Shown here in pieces: positions 1 to 7,639 of a DNA stretch of 8,707 nt; within the stretch, counting starts at the first letter, position 1; every line of letters starts with the position of its first letter. The DNA is from JALCLA01 sp965653565 (GTDB lineage Bacteria; Pseudomonadota; Gammaproteobacteria; Xanthomonadales; Xanthomonadaceae): the NCBI GenBank assembly GCA_965653565.1, contig CBFHAI010000092.1, positions 1-8,707 on the forward strand, given 5' to 3'. The notes beneath the pieces were generated by a model that was given only the letters and a program-made list of their open reading frames with translations, searched no databases and had not been told where the DNA came from. The position numbers and the translations under genes were made by a program.

Positions 1-105
1 CTCGGCCCCCGCTGAGGGGGACGAAACTCGCGAAGGCGCATCATCAAACAAGAGGGAAGCGGACCGCTTCAAAGTCCCTGGATTCCCGCCTACGCGGGAA
101 TGACG
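1..105 (+). repeat. Composite intergenic repeat, left copy
   Basis: This 105-bp stretch aligns without gaps to the reverse complement of 8595-8699; a hand count gives about 90 of 105 identical positions. It has three parts. The first 27 bp are identical in both copies and contain a hairpin of CCCCC and GGGGG arms around GCTGA (6-20). A 52-bp middle part is more diverged but shares GAGGGAAGCG and TTCAAAGTC. The 26-bp tail (80-105) is a palindrome, ATTCCC-N8-GGGAAT, which also starts the tandem array. The element has no coding potential. The identical outer part and the lack of indels suggest one mobilised or copied unit. The window begins at base 1 of the element, so it may extend further left. 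Confidence 0.85.
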
Positions 106-284
106 AGAGTGTTGTGCCTCGCGAAGAACAGAACGCTTCAGAATCGCTGGATTCCCGCCTACGCGGGAATGACGAGTTTGTTGTGCCTCGCGAAGAACAG
201 AACGCTTCAGAGTCGCTGGATTCCCGCCTGCGCGGGAATGACTGGATATTGTGACTCGCGAACAGCCGAACGCTTCAGATTCGC
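80..284 (+). repeat. 69-bp tandem array of ATTCCC-N8-GGGAAT palindromes
   Basis: A 25-26 bp palindromic core starts at 80, 149 and 218, an exact 69-bp period. Each core has ATTCCCGC and GCGGGAAT arms around a 4-nt loop. The roughly 43-bp segments between cores are also repeats of each other (TTGTGCCTCGCGAAGAACAG, then AACGCTTCAGA). A degenerate fourth inter-core copy without a core follows at about 243-284. The 20-bp core fits the pattern of the neisserial dRS3 repeat, which flanks longer repeat units in intergenic mosaic arrays; that resemblance is in pattern only. An open frame across this block, with a repeated WIPAYAGMT peptide, is an artefact of the repeat and not a gene. Confidence 0.85.
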
Positions 285-315
285 GCCAACGACGTCGACT
301 TCGACGAAACCCGAA

Positions 316-960
316 TCAAGAAGCAACCGCCGCCGCCAACGCCCGCCGCACCCGATACTCACGAATATAACGCCGCGGCCCATACCCGGTAACCCGACTG
401 AACCGCCGCACATCCGACGGCGACGCCAGCAGCGCCGGCATGGCGAAATCGAGATACGTCGGCGAGGTCTCCAACGCGATCAACGCGTCTTCCGACGCAG
501 TGACCTGTCCGATCCAATCACGCAGCGCAACGCGTGAAACCAGACGTCCCTGGCAGCGCGCGCGGCGTTCGGTGGCGTCTTCCTGCATCCAGCGCAACAC
601 GCAGCCGGCCTGGCTGTCGGCGGCCACCGCGCGCACCCACGGCGCATCCTGCAAACAGGCGAGCAAGGCCGCGAAAACCGCCGGCGCGATCGGTACGCGC
701 GACGGCAGGAGATCGCGTTGCGCGTGCGGCGTGCCGGTTTCGCCGTGCAGCAGCGAAACCGCGAAGGCGTGTTGCGCCTCGTCGGGACGATCGAGCGTCA
801 TGCGGAAGCCGGCGGGTACTTGCAGTGCCGACAGCGGTCCGCTCGCCAGGCAGCCGAAGCCGGATTGCAATCGCAGTTGATGGTGCGGCGAGACGATCGT
901 CACCGGAATCGACGACATCAGCGTGCCGTCGCTGCGGCGCAGCGAATCGAGCCTGACCAC
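316..960 (-). CDS. AraC-family transcriptional regulator, C-terminally truncated
   Basis: The product is 214 aa from a GTG start at 960. An N-terminal effector-type region is followed by an RCQGR linker signature at about residues 135-139 and a first AraC helix-turn-helix at about 170-192 (ASPSDVRRFSRVTGYGPRRY). It is collinear with the intact AraC protein encoded at 4274-5068: RC to the RRF/RLF motif is about 50 residues in both. AraC DNA-binding domains need two helix-turn-helix subdomains; here the protein stops a few residues after the first (RRALAAAVAS), so the second is missing. About 30 bp beyond the stop lies the tandem palindrome array. The GTG was chosen for a GGAG site 9 nt upstream, a fitting length (about 219 aa remain in the paralogue before its second motif), and weaker G/C third-position bias above it. 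The frame stays open to an ATG at 1128 or TTG at 1134 (270-272 aa). It may be non-functional or a single-motif remnant. Confidence 0.65.
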   Translation of the reverse strand: MVRLDSLRRSDGTLMSSIPVTIVSPHHQLRLQSGFGCLASGPLSALQVPAGFRMTLDRPDEAQHAFAVSLLHGETGTPHAQRDLLPSRVPIAPAVFAALLACLQDAPWVRAVAADSQAGCVLRWMQEDATERRARCQGRLVSRVALRDWIGQVTASEDALIALETSPTYLDFAMPALLASPSDVRRFSRVTGYGPRRYIREYRVRRALAAAVAS

Positions 961-1358
961 TCCCAGTTTCTCCGCTGCCGGGCCGGCGCCGGCGGTTGCA
1001 GCATCGCCGGCAACAACAGCGGCAATGGCTCGACGCGCGACGTCGCTCGACGGTCGCGGGGCCGGACCCGCGGCACGCCGATCGTCCGCAACGCGTGGCG
1101 AAACCGGGCGATTCGATGGCAGCGACATGGGCAAGGCGATAGGGAAAAGACCGCGCGACTATTCCCGAGCGCGTACGTGCATTTCCTGCGCTTTTCATGG
1201 GTCGGGAGGCTTCATACGAAGACTTTCGCAATTGCTCATTTCCGGAACAGTGAACGCGCAAATCAGGAACAAGCGTGGCGCCAACGGATGGTTAACGTGG
1301 CCGGGCGCTTCGTTAGCAAACCGTAAAGGCGCATCCAAGTTACCGAGGAAAGAAATCA
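961..1358. other. Divergent intergenic region
   Basis: About 400 bp lie between the GTG of the AraC-like gene and the receptor ATG, and should hold both promoters. The minus-strand frame stays open up to 1161 but encodes an Ala/Arg/Pro-rich stretch with lower G/C third-position bias than the gene body, so it is probably not translated. A short palindrome, CTTCATACGAAG, lies at 1210-1221, and A/T content rises toward 1290-1358. I found no convincing sigma-70 -35/-10 pair; TTAACG near 1292 with TAGCAA 16 nt downstream is only a weak match. Palindromes here are candidate AraC operators, with no further evidence. Confidence 0.5.
970..973 (-). promoter_or_regulatory. Shine-Dalgarno site supporting the GTG start at 960
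   Basis: On the minus strand GGAG lies 9 nt before GTG (960-958). The more distal candidates at 1128 (ATG) and 1134 (TTG), and the internal ATG at 918, have no comparable site. This decides the start chosen for the truncated AraC-like gene. Confidence 0.45.
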
Positions 1359-4001
1359 ATGAAACCCAACCTGCTCCGAACTTCGATCCGTCGCGCGTTG
1401 CAAGCGAGCGCCGCGATCGGTCTGCCTGCCCTGGTCTTCGTTCCGTCCGTACATGCGCAGGAGACCGACGACTCGGCCACCTCGCTCGATCGCATCGAAG
1501 TCACCGGCTCGCGCATCAAGCGCGTCGACATCGAAGGCCCGACGCCGATCACCGTGATCTCGCGCGAGGATCTGCAACTCTCCGGCGATCTGTCGGTGGC
1601 CGATGCGCTGCGTTCCTCCACGTTCAATACGCTGGGTTCGTTCCAGCAGTCGTCGGGCAACTCGGCGCAGTCGCAGTCGACCATCGCGCTGCGCGGCCTG
1701 GGTTCGCAGTACACGCTGATCCTGATCGACGGTCGCCGCATCGCCGGTTCGCCGGTGCTGGGCGCGGCCTCGCAGAACCTCAATGCGATTCCGTTCGCGG
1801 CCGTTGAGCGCATCGAAATCCTGCGCGACGGCGCCTCGGCCATTTATGGTTCCGATGCGGTCGGCGGCGTGGTCAACGTGATCCTGCGCAAGGATTACGA
1901 AGGTCTGGAAATCAGCGGCAGCGTCGAGCGTCCGACGCGTGGCGAGCCGAATGCCAATTCCGGTTCGATCACCGGCGGCGTCACCGGCGACCGCGGCAAC
2001 ATGACCTTCGTGGTCGATCATCAGGAACGCGACATCTTCTTCAACGCCGACCGCGCCAACGGCATTCCGGGCCTCGATCCGGGCGTCGGCCTCTCGTCGC
2101 TCGGCTTCCCCGGTTCGGCCTACGTCTACGATTCGCAGGACGGCAGCTTCGACGGCGACTTCCTCGGTGCGTTCGCCGATCCGCGCTGCCCGACGGCGCT
2201 CGGCAGCGATCCGCTGTTCCCGAACTCGGTGGTGGTCAACAACGCCTACGGTTCGCTGTGCTACTTCAACTTCTCGGCCGTGGCCGCGAACGAAGCCTCG
2301 CTGCGCCGCGATTCGGTGATGGTGAACGGCAACTTCGACATCAGCGACAACGTCAGCGCCTTCGCCCGCGTCACGGTGAACTCGAGCAGTTCGTTCGGCC
2401 GTTATGCACCGACGCCGATCACCAACCCGTTCCCGACCATCGCCGGCGACAACCCGAACAATCCGTACGGCGGCGATGCACTGCTGCTGCTGCGCTTCGT
2501 GCCGGGCGGCAATCGCGACAACACCGTGCGCGATCGCATGTTCGACGTGCTGTTCGGTTTCCAGGGCCAGGTCGACTGGTTCGGCGGCGCCGATTGGGAA
2601 ATCGCCGCGCATCACAATCGCTACGATGTCGACACCGTCGGCAACGGCTATCTGTTGCGCACCGCGTTGCAGCCGCTCATCGACTCGGGCGCCTACAACC
2701 CGTTCGGCGATCCGAACGACCCGGCCAACATCGCCGCCGTCGCGTCGGCCCAGCACACCACCCAGCGTTATTCGGAATCCCGTTTCGCCGGCATCGACGG
2801 CCAGTTGAATTTCGATCTGTTCGAAATGGCCAATGGCCCGGTCGGCTTCGCGGCTGGTTTCGATTACCGCGACGAGCGCTTCATCGACGACGTCGATGCG
2901 CAATCGTCGGCCGGCAACGTGTCGGGTTCGTCGGGTGGCGACGCCTCGGGTGAGCGCGCGGCCTACGCCGTGTTCGCCGAAGCCGTGTTCCCGCTGCTCC
3001 CGAACCTCAATCTCGACGTCGCCGCGCGCTACGACCATTACAACGACTTCGGCAATTCGACCAACCCGAAGGTGTCGCTCGAATGGCGTCCGCTGGAGAC
3101 GTTGCTGGTGCGCGGTTCGTGGAGCACCGGCTTTCGTGCGCCGGGCCTGTCGAACCTGTATCAGTCGCCGCTGCAGTCGTTCAATGCCGCGATCGATACG
3201 CGCGCCTGCGCCGGCAACGTGCCGGGCTTCAGCGCGCCGTTCAATCCCTGTAACTCGCGCCAGTATGAAAACGTCTCGGGCGGCAATCCGAACCTGACCT
3301 CGGAAGAGTCGGAGAACTGGAGCATCGGTGCGGTGTTCAGCCCGATCGATCGCCTCACGCTTTCGCTCGACTACTACAACATCGAACTGGAAGATCAGGT
3401 CGGCACGCTGACGCTGCAGCAGATCCTCAACCTGGAAGCGGCCAACGGCGGTTCGCCGAACGTGATCCGCAACCCGGCCACCGGTGCGATCCAGCTGGTC
3501 AACGCGCAGCAGCAGAACATCGCCGGCACCAAGACCTCGGGCTACGATTTCGAAGCCGACTACAGCTTCGATACCGCGATCGGTACCCTGAGCCAGAACC
3601 TGACGATCAGCTATCTGGACAAGTTCGATGTCGATCAGGGTCTGGGCGTGTTCGCCGACCAGCTCGATCAGGCCTTCTTCCCGAAGATGCGCGCCAATCT
3701 CGCACTCGGCTGGGCCAAGGGCGATTTCAGCGGCAACCTGATCGGCACCCTGATCGGCGACAGCGAAGAAGAAACCGCCCGCAACGGCGCGCTCGGCACC
3801 CGCATCCCGACCTGGGTGACGTGGGACGTGCAAGCCACGTGGGCCGCGCCGTGGAACGGCAAGGTCACCGTCGGCGTGCGCAACATCGCCGACAAGGATC
3901 CGCCGCTCGACAACACGCTGCTGACCGGTCCGTTCTACGTGAACTCGCAATACGACTGGCTGGGCCGCGTGCCGTACGTGCGTTACGAACAGAAGTTCTA
4001 A
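1359..4001 (+). CDS. TonB-dependent outer-membrane receptor
   Basis: The product is 880 aa, a gated beta-barrel for energy-dependent uptake across the outer membrane, powered by TonB-ExbB-ExbD. A signal peptide (basic Arg-rich start, hydrophobic 17-30) ends in VHA with cleavage likely after residue 33. A TonB-box-like segment, DRIEVTGSRI, follows at 44-53. The plug domain spans about 57-178, with LRGLG at 111, LIDGRR at 122, and the VERIEILRDGASAIYGSDAV run starting at 149. Barrel landmarks include GFRAPGLSNLY at 591-601, NPNLTSEESENWSIG at 643-657 and VGVRNIADKDPP at 838-849. The last residue is Phe (YEQKF), the usual BAM recognition signal. Cys277/Cys301 and Cys617/Cys631 probably form disulfides in surface loops. 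GAGGA 9 nt before the ATG supports the start. The flanking AraC genes suggest inducible expression. Substrate cannot be told from sequence; siderophore, sugar or peptide are all possible. The antisense strand is open throughout as a codon-bias shadow. Confidence 0.95.
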   Translation: MKPNLLRTSIRRALQASAAIGLPALVFVPSVHAQETDDSATSLDRIEVTGSRIKRVDIEGPTPITVISREDLQLSGDLSVADALRSSTFNTLGSFQQSSGNSAQSQSTIALRGLGSQYTLILIDGRRIAGSPVLGAASQNLNAIPFAAVERIEILRDGASAIYGSDAVGGVVNVILRKDYEGLEISGSVERPTRGEPNANSGSITGGVTGDRGNMTFVVDHQERDIFFNADRANGIPGLDPGVGLSSLGFPGSAYVYDSQDGSFDGDFLGAFADPRCPTALGSDPLFPNSVVVNNAYGSLCYFNFSAVAANEASLRRDSVMVNGNFDISDNVSAFARVTVNSSSSFGRYAPTPITNPFPTIAGDNPNNPYGGDALLLLRFVPGGNRDNTVRDRMFDVLFGFQGQVDWFGGADWEIAAHHNRYDVDTVGNGYLLRTALQPLIDSGAYNPFGDPNDPANIAAVASAQHTTQRYSESRFAGIDGQLNFDLFEMANGPVGFAAGFDYRDERFIDDVDAQSSAGNVSGSSGGDASGERAAYAVFAEAVFPLLPNLNLDVAARYDHYNDFGNSTNPKVSLEWRPLETLLVRGSWSTGFRAPGLSNLYQSPLQSFNAAIDTRACAGNVPGFSAPFNPCNSRQYENVSGGNPNLTSEESENWSIGAVFSPIDRLTLSLDYYNIELEDQVGTLTLQQILNLEAANGGSPNVIRNPATGAIQLVNAQQQNIAGTKTSGYDFEADYSFDTAIGTLSQNLTISYLDKFDVDQGLGVFADQLDQAFFPKMRANLALGWAKGDFSGNLIGTLIGDSEEETARNGALGTRIPTWVTWDVQATWAAPWNGKVTVGVRNIADKDPPLDNTLLTGPFYVNSQYDWLGRVPYVRYEQKF

Positions 4002-4025
4002 ACCCCGTTGGTGTTGTTTATTTTT

Positions 4026-4054
4026 CCGGGCGCCTAAGGCGCCCGGTTTCTTTT
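4026..4054 (+). terminator. Intrinsic terminator of the TonB-dependent receptor gene
   Basis: A perfect 9-bp stem, CCGGGCGCC / GGCGCCCGG, with a TAA loop, is followed by TTTCTTTT. It begins 24 nt after the receptor stop codon. The T-rich tract lies on the plus-strand side, so it should stop the receptor transcript and separate it from the downstream AraC gene. A T-run also precedes the hairpin, but that would give an A-tract on the minus strand, so it does not look bidirectional. Confidence 0.9.
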
Positions 4055-4204
4055 CCGGCATCCGTGGTGGTCTGGCGTCACGGAGTGCGGGTCAGGCATG
4101 CGGAGGCGCCCCGGACATTAGGCGCGCATTTCGCCACCCGGCTGACCAAACCCAACTGCAATGCGGCTTTCCGCGGCACTTCACCGACTCTTCAGCGAAA
4201 CCGC

Positions 4205-4219
4205 GTCCCGTTTCGGGAC
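4205..4219 (+). promoter_or_regulatory. Small hairpin in the leader of the AraC gene
   Basis: GTCCCG-TTT-CGGGAC forms a perfect 6-bp stem about 55 nt before the AraC start. It is followed by TTCCTC rather than a T-run, so it is not a convincing terminator. It could be a leader structure or an operator-like palindrome, or be incidental in GC-rich DNA. The rest of 4055-4273 shows no gene and no clear promoter. Confidence 0.3.
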
Positions 4220-4273
4220 TTCCTCAGTGCCCCAGGGCGACAACGGACTCCTCTGGCAGACAGCGGGTGGAGC

Positions 4274-5068
4274 ATGTTGCGAATCGAAGAGTCGGGCATT
4301 CAATCGGAAACCGTCGCCCTGCACCCCGAAGCCGGTCCGCCGAGTTGGCGGCGCCTCGGCGATGCCTGGGTCGCGACCGGCGGCGAGGCGGCAGTGTGGC
4401 TGGTGCGCGATGCCGAAGTGCTGCTCGCCGGCCGTGAATACGCGCTGCGGCTGGCGCCGGGCACGATCTGGATCGACGACCCGCGCGAGCCGCTGCGCGC
4501 ACGCGCCGCGGGCGGACAGGGCGCCTCGCTGCTGCGCCTGCCGTTGCCGAATCCCTGCCCCGCGCTGCTGACCATGCTGCACGACGCGCACAGCGAGGCG
4601 GCGGTGGCGCTGCATCGCCTGGCCGCCACGCAAGGCGCCGCGCTGAGTCCCGACGCCGTCGCCACCGTGCTCGAACGCGCGCAGGCCAGCGAGTCGGCAC
4701 GCATCGAACGTTGCAGCGGCCGCACCGCGGCGCGGCGGCGCGAGCAATACATCCGCCTGGCGCGTGCCCGTTCGGTGCTGGCCTGGGGCGATGGCGAACC
4801 GGCCGACATCGCGCGCCTGGCCGAAATCGCGCGGCTGTCGACCGCGCATTTCGTGCGCCTGTTCCATCGCGTCTTCGAAGTCCCGCCGCACCGCTATCGC
4901 ATCGAACGCCGCATGCAGCTGGCTTATCGGATGATCGCCGACACGCCGTTGCCGATCGGCGAAATCCTGCAGCAGATCGGGCTGGGGTCGCATTCGACGT
5001 TCACGCGGTCGTTCCGACGGCACTTCGGGGTGTCGGCGACGATGTTGCGGGCGCAGGTGGCGGGCTGA
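4274..5068 (+). CDS. AraC-family transcriptional regulator
   Basis: The product is 264 aa and complete. The N-terminal half (about 1-100) is probably a small beta-rich sensor or dimerisation domain (VWLVRDAEVLLAGREYALRL at 41-60); its ligand is unknown. RCSGR at 146-150 and a basic helix lead into the DNA-binding domain. The first helix-turn-helix is at about 178-200 (DIARLAEIARLSTAHFVRLF), followed by PPHRYRIERRM. The second is at about 228-251 (IGEILQQIGLGSHSTFTRSF, then RRHFG). The usual G-x-TP after the second motif reads GVSATM, so the proline is replaced. It lies downstream of the receptor beyond a terminator and so probably has its own promoter; it may control the receptor gene (inference). 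The frame is open back into the receptor gene, but codons before 4274 are unlike a protein. GGAG lies only 1 nt before the ATG; TTG at codon 2 would have slightly better spacing. It is paralogous to the truncated gene at 316-960. Confidence 0.93.
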   Translation: MLRIEESGIQSETVALHPEAGPPSWRRLGDAWVATGGEAAVWLVRDAEVLLAGREYALRLAPGTIWIDDPREPLRARAAGGQGASLLRLPLPNPCPALLTMLHDAHSEAAVALHRLAATQGAALSPDAVATVLERAQASESARIERCSGRTAARRREQYIRLARARSVLAWGDGEPADIARLAEIARLSTAHFVRLFHRVFEVPPHRYRIERRMQLAYRMIADTPLPIGEILQQIGLGSHSTFTRSFRRHFGVSATMLRAQVAG

Positions 5069-5079
5069 GGCTGAGGTTT

Positions 5080-5277
5080 GCGGCGCGCGCGCTTCGCGGC
5101 GCGGGGAATCGGGAATTGGGAATCGGAAGAGAGCGAAGCCGGCTGTTGCTGTGTTTTCTCCCGATTCCGGGCTCCCGATTCCCGTTCAGCACACGCGCCG
5201 ACACAGCAAAGCGCACCCTGCTCTGCTTTCTCCCGATTCCCGACTCCCGTTCCCACGCGCCGCAAAGCGCGCGCCGC
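5080..5277. repeat. Long imperfect inverted repeat between convergent genes
   Basis: The left arm, 5080-5130 (GCGGCGCGCGC...GCGGCGCG, then GGGAATC, GGGAATT, GGGAATC heptamers), is matched in reverse complement by 5229-5277, which ends inside the stop codon of the minus-strand gene. A nested copy of the heptamer part lies at 5157-5186, in direct orientation with the right arm. The segment from about 5144 to 5217 (TTTCTCCCGATTCC ... GCAAAGCGC) is thus partly duplicated at about 5218-5270. Several alternative hairpins can form. GGGAATC-type repeats are commonly seen between genes in xanthomonads. Placed between two converging stops, the element may serve as a bidirectional transcription barrier, though no clean U-tract is present. 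Confidence 0.75.
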
Positions 5278-7607
5278 TACTCCACCGCCAGCGGCAAGAT
5301 GAAAACGTCGGTGCTGTCGCGCATCACCATGTTGGCGATCATGCGGCTGCGGTTGTGGTCGAAGCTCACCACTTCCCACGGTTTGCCGCCGGGATATTGC
5401 ACCAGCATCACTTCGCGCGCAGCCGTGTCCGCTTCCACGCCGCCGGCCAGCGGGCGCTCGAGCACGCGGCCGACGCCACGATCGTTGTCGCGCTGGTATG
5501 CCCACAACGTGTCGCCGAACACCGAGTAGGCGCCGAGGCTGAAATAGCCGACGTAGTTGCTGATGCGGGTTTCTTCGCGCGTGGCCAGGTCGAGACGGAA
5601 CAGGCCCCGGGCGGCGTGCTTGCTGTAGAAGATGCCGTCGATGCCGGGGAAGGTGCGTGGGTCGATGCCGCCGGCGGTGGTCAATTTCTCGGCCGCGCTG
5701 CCGTCCGGACGCATGCGCCACACCTGCCAGGTGCCGTCGCGGTCGCTCGAATACAGAATCCACTCGCCGTCCGACGAATAGCTGCCGAAGCGCACGCGCT
5801 CGTCGGGCGGGGTGATTTCGGTGCGGCGCCGCGACGCCAGGTCGACGCGCACCAGGCGGCTGCCGCTCTGGCTGCGGCTGACGTAGAGAATGCCGTTTTC
5901 GTCCGGCGCCCACTGCGGGAATTCCGGCATGGCGCGATCGTCGGCCGACATCGCGCTGGTCTGTCCGCTGTCGAACTCGTGCAGCCAGACCCGCGCCGTG
6001 CCGCTGCGCTCGGAGATGAAGATGACGCGCTTGCCGCTGGGCGATAGCGACGGCGAAAAATCCGGCCGCGACGCCGGCGCGACCAGTTCGCCCGCGCCGC
6101 TCATCCTGCCGTTTTCCAGGCGATAGGAAACCAGTTGCGCGAGTTCCAGTTCCTGATGGAACGACAGGAACGGTTCGCGCCGCGCCACGTTCGGAAAATG
6201 CGCGTTGTGCACGCCGAGCGGCGTCACCCGGCCATCGGAAACGCGCACGCGATACAAGGATTGCGCACCGGCATGATCGGAAGAAACGATCAGCGATTTG
6301 CCGTCGGGCAACCACGAATAGCCGCGCAACCGCGCACCGAATTCCGCCAGCGGACGCGCCGTGCCGCCTTCGCTGCCCATCAGCCAGAGGTCGGCGTATG
6401 GGGCGGTGCCGCGGCGGAAAGCGATCCACTTGCCGTCCGGCGACACCTTGGCGCCGAGGTCGACATCGTTGTCGTCGTGCGGCGAATAATCGAGCGGCGT
6501 GAACTCCCCGCTGGCCACCGACAACATCGCGATGCGGCGTCCGCCCTGCGGCGTGGAATCCAGTTTCGAGGTGTAAAGCCGGGTGCCGTCGGGCGACCAG
6601 TCGGCATTGTCGATGGCCGCGGTGTCGCAGGCGGCGATGGTCTGCGGCATGCCGCCGCTCGACGGCACCGTGCGCAGCAGGCACTGGTCCGGGCTCAGTT
6701 CGGAATAGACGATGCGGGTGCCGTCGGGCGACCACGCCGGCTGCAGGATGTTGATGTTCGGCGCAGCCGGCACCAGGGTCACGGCCTGCGCGCCCGGGTC
6801 GCGGCTTTTCAGCATCAGGCTCGAATCGATGCTGCCTTCGGACGCGCGCACATAGACGACGGCGCCCGCATCTGGCGACGGCGAAGAGAAATATTCGCTG
6901 CCCACATCGGAGGTGAGCGCGATCGGCTCGAGCGTTGCGGCGGGCGCCGTTGCCGTGAGTGCGGGCGCCCCCGCATCGCGCCTACCGAGCAGGAAGGCGA
7001 GCACGACGCACGCGGCGATCGCCAGCAACGCGACCACGACCAGCGCGAGGCGCGGCGGCTTTTTTGCGAGCTCCGGCAGTACCGGCGTGACGGCAGATCG
7101 CGTCCGTGCCGCAGCGCGCGCACCGTCGCTCGCCGCCACCGCGGCGAGCGCCGTATGCATCGCATCGGCCGACTCGCCGGCCTCGGCACCGAGCGGCGTT
7201 TCGGGCACTTCGTTGGCGGCCGTGAACGCCGACGGCGGCACCTCATGATTCGGCGGATCGGGCACCACGCGCACGCTGGCGCGCAAACGGTAACCCACGC
7301 GCGGAATGGTTTCGATCAGCTCCGGCGCGCGCGGATCGTCGCCCAGCGCGCGGCGCAACTCCTTGATCGCGTGGGTGAGCACATCGTCGGTCGGAAACCC
7401 GTCGCGCCACACCAGCCCCAACAGATCGTCGCGCCGCACCACCACGTTCTGGCGCAGCATCAACTCGCGCAACACCGCCATCGCCTTGGGCGTAAGCCGG
7501 ATTTCACGACCGTGATCGTGCAACTGGTTGGCCGTGACATCCACATACACATCGCCCAGCCACGCGTAGCGCAGCTCCGGACGCGGTGGCCGCAGCGGCA
7601 CGCTCAC
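5277..7607 (-). CDS. Membrane-anchored winged-helix regulator with periplasmic TolB/PD40 propeller
   Basis: The product is 776 aa from GTG at 7607, a CadC/ToxR-like one-component regulator. An OmpR-type winged helix lies at about 16-108: RLTPKAMAVLREL at 37, the recognition-helix region VLTHAIKELRRALGDDPR at 76-93, and the wing ETIPRVGYRL at 99-108. An Ala/Pro-rich linker leads to one membrane segment at about 186-208 (RLALVVVALLAIAACVVLAF) followed by GRR. The rest should be periplasmic: a beta-propeller with repeated S-PDG-type strands at about 241, 291, 336, 387, 431, 520, 565 and 609. The domain order suggests that binding or assembly in the periplasm controls DNA binding inside; ligand and targets are unknown. 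An ATG at 7808 would add 67 residues (843 aa), but these do not read like protein, that ATG sits in a small palindrome, and the winged helix would start unusually late. GTG 7601 is equally possible; neither has a clear Shine-Dalgarno site. Confidence 0.9.
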   Translation of the reverse strand: MSVPLRPPRPELRYAWLGDVYVDVTANQLHDHGREIRLTPKAMAVLRELMLRQNVVVRRDDLLGLVWRDGFPTDDVLTHAIKELRRALGDDPRAPELIETIPRVGYRLRASVRVVPDPPNHEVPPSAFTAANEVPETPLGAEAGESADAMHTALAAVAASDGARAAARTRSAVTPVLPELAKKPPRLALVVVALLAIAACVVLAFLLGRRDAGAPALTATAPAATLEPIALTSDVGSEYFSSPSPDAGAVVYVRASEGSIDSSLMLKSRDPGAQAVTLVPAAPNINILQPAWSPDGTRIVYSELSPDQCLLRTVPSSGGMPQTIAACDTAAIDNADWSPDGTRLYTSKLDSTPQGGRRIAMLSVASGEFTPLDYSPHDDNDVDLGAKVSPDGKWIAFRRGTAPYADLWLMGSEGGTARPLAEFGARLRGYSWLPDGKSLIVSSDHAGAQSLYRVRVSDGRVTPLGVHNAHFPNVARREPFLSFHQELELAQLVSYRLENGRMSGAGELVAPASRPDFSPSLSPSGKRVIFISERSGTARVWLHEFDSGQTSAMSADDRAMPEFPQWAPDENGILYVSRSQSGSRLVRVDLASRRRTEITPPDERVRFGSYSSDGEWILYSSDRDGTWQVWRMRPDGSAAEKLTTAGGIDPRTFPGIDGIFYSKHAARGLFRLDLATREETRISNYVGYFSLGAYSVFGDTLWAYQRDNDRGVGRVLERPLAGGVEADTAAREVMLVQYPGGKPWEVVSFDHNRSRMIANMVMRDSTDVFILPLAVE

Positions 7608-7639
7608 GGGGATGGCGGGGTCGAAATGCGCATTGAGGA

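Noticed and set aside
80..242. Possible CRISPR array
   Set aside because: Cores are regularly spaced, but the segments between them are near-identical to each other rather than unique spacers, and no cas genes are present.
100..537. A 145-codon plus-strand open frame with repeated WIPAYAGMT peptides
   Set aside because: The 69-bp period is a multiple of three, so the repeats keep the frame open. This peptide is a familiar spurious translation of the palindromic repeat.
1356..4061. A 901-codon open frame antisense to the TonB-dependent receptor
   Set aside because: It mirrors the sense gene's biased codons, gives an Arg/Val/Ala/Gly-rich low-complexity product without domain signatures, and runs through the receptor's terminator. 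The sense frame has a signal peptide, plug and barrel motifs.
3821..4273. Extended N-terminus for the AraC regulator starting inside the receptor gene
   Set aside because: The extension is out of frame with the receptor, passes through its terminator, and has no protein-like character. The ATG at 4274 gives the normal family length.
4924..6735. A 603-codon minus-strand open frame spanning the convergent junction
   Set aside because: It crosses the repeat element and the 3' end of the AraC gene, and inside the propeller gene it is simply another frame with an Arg-rich product.
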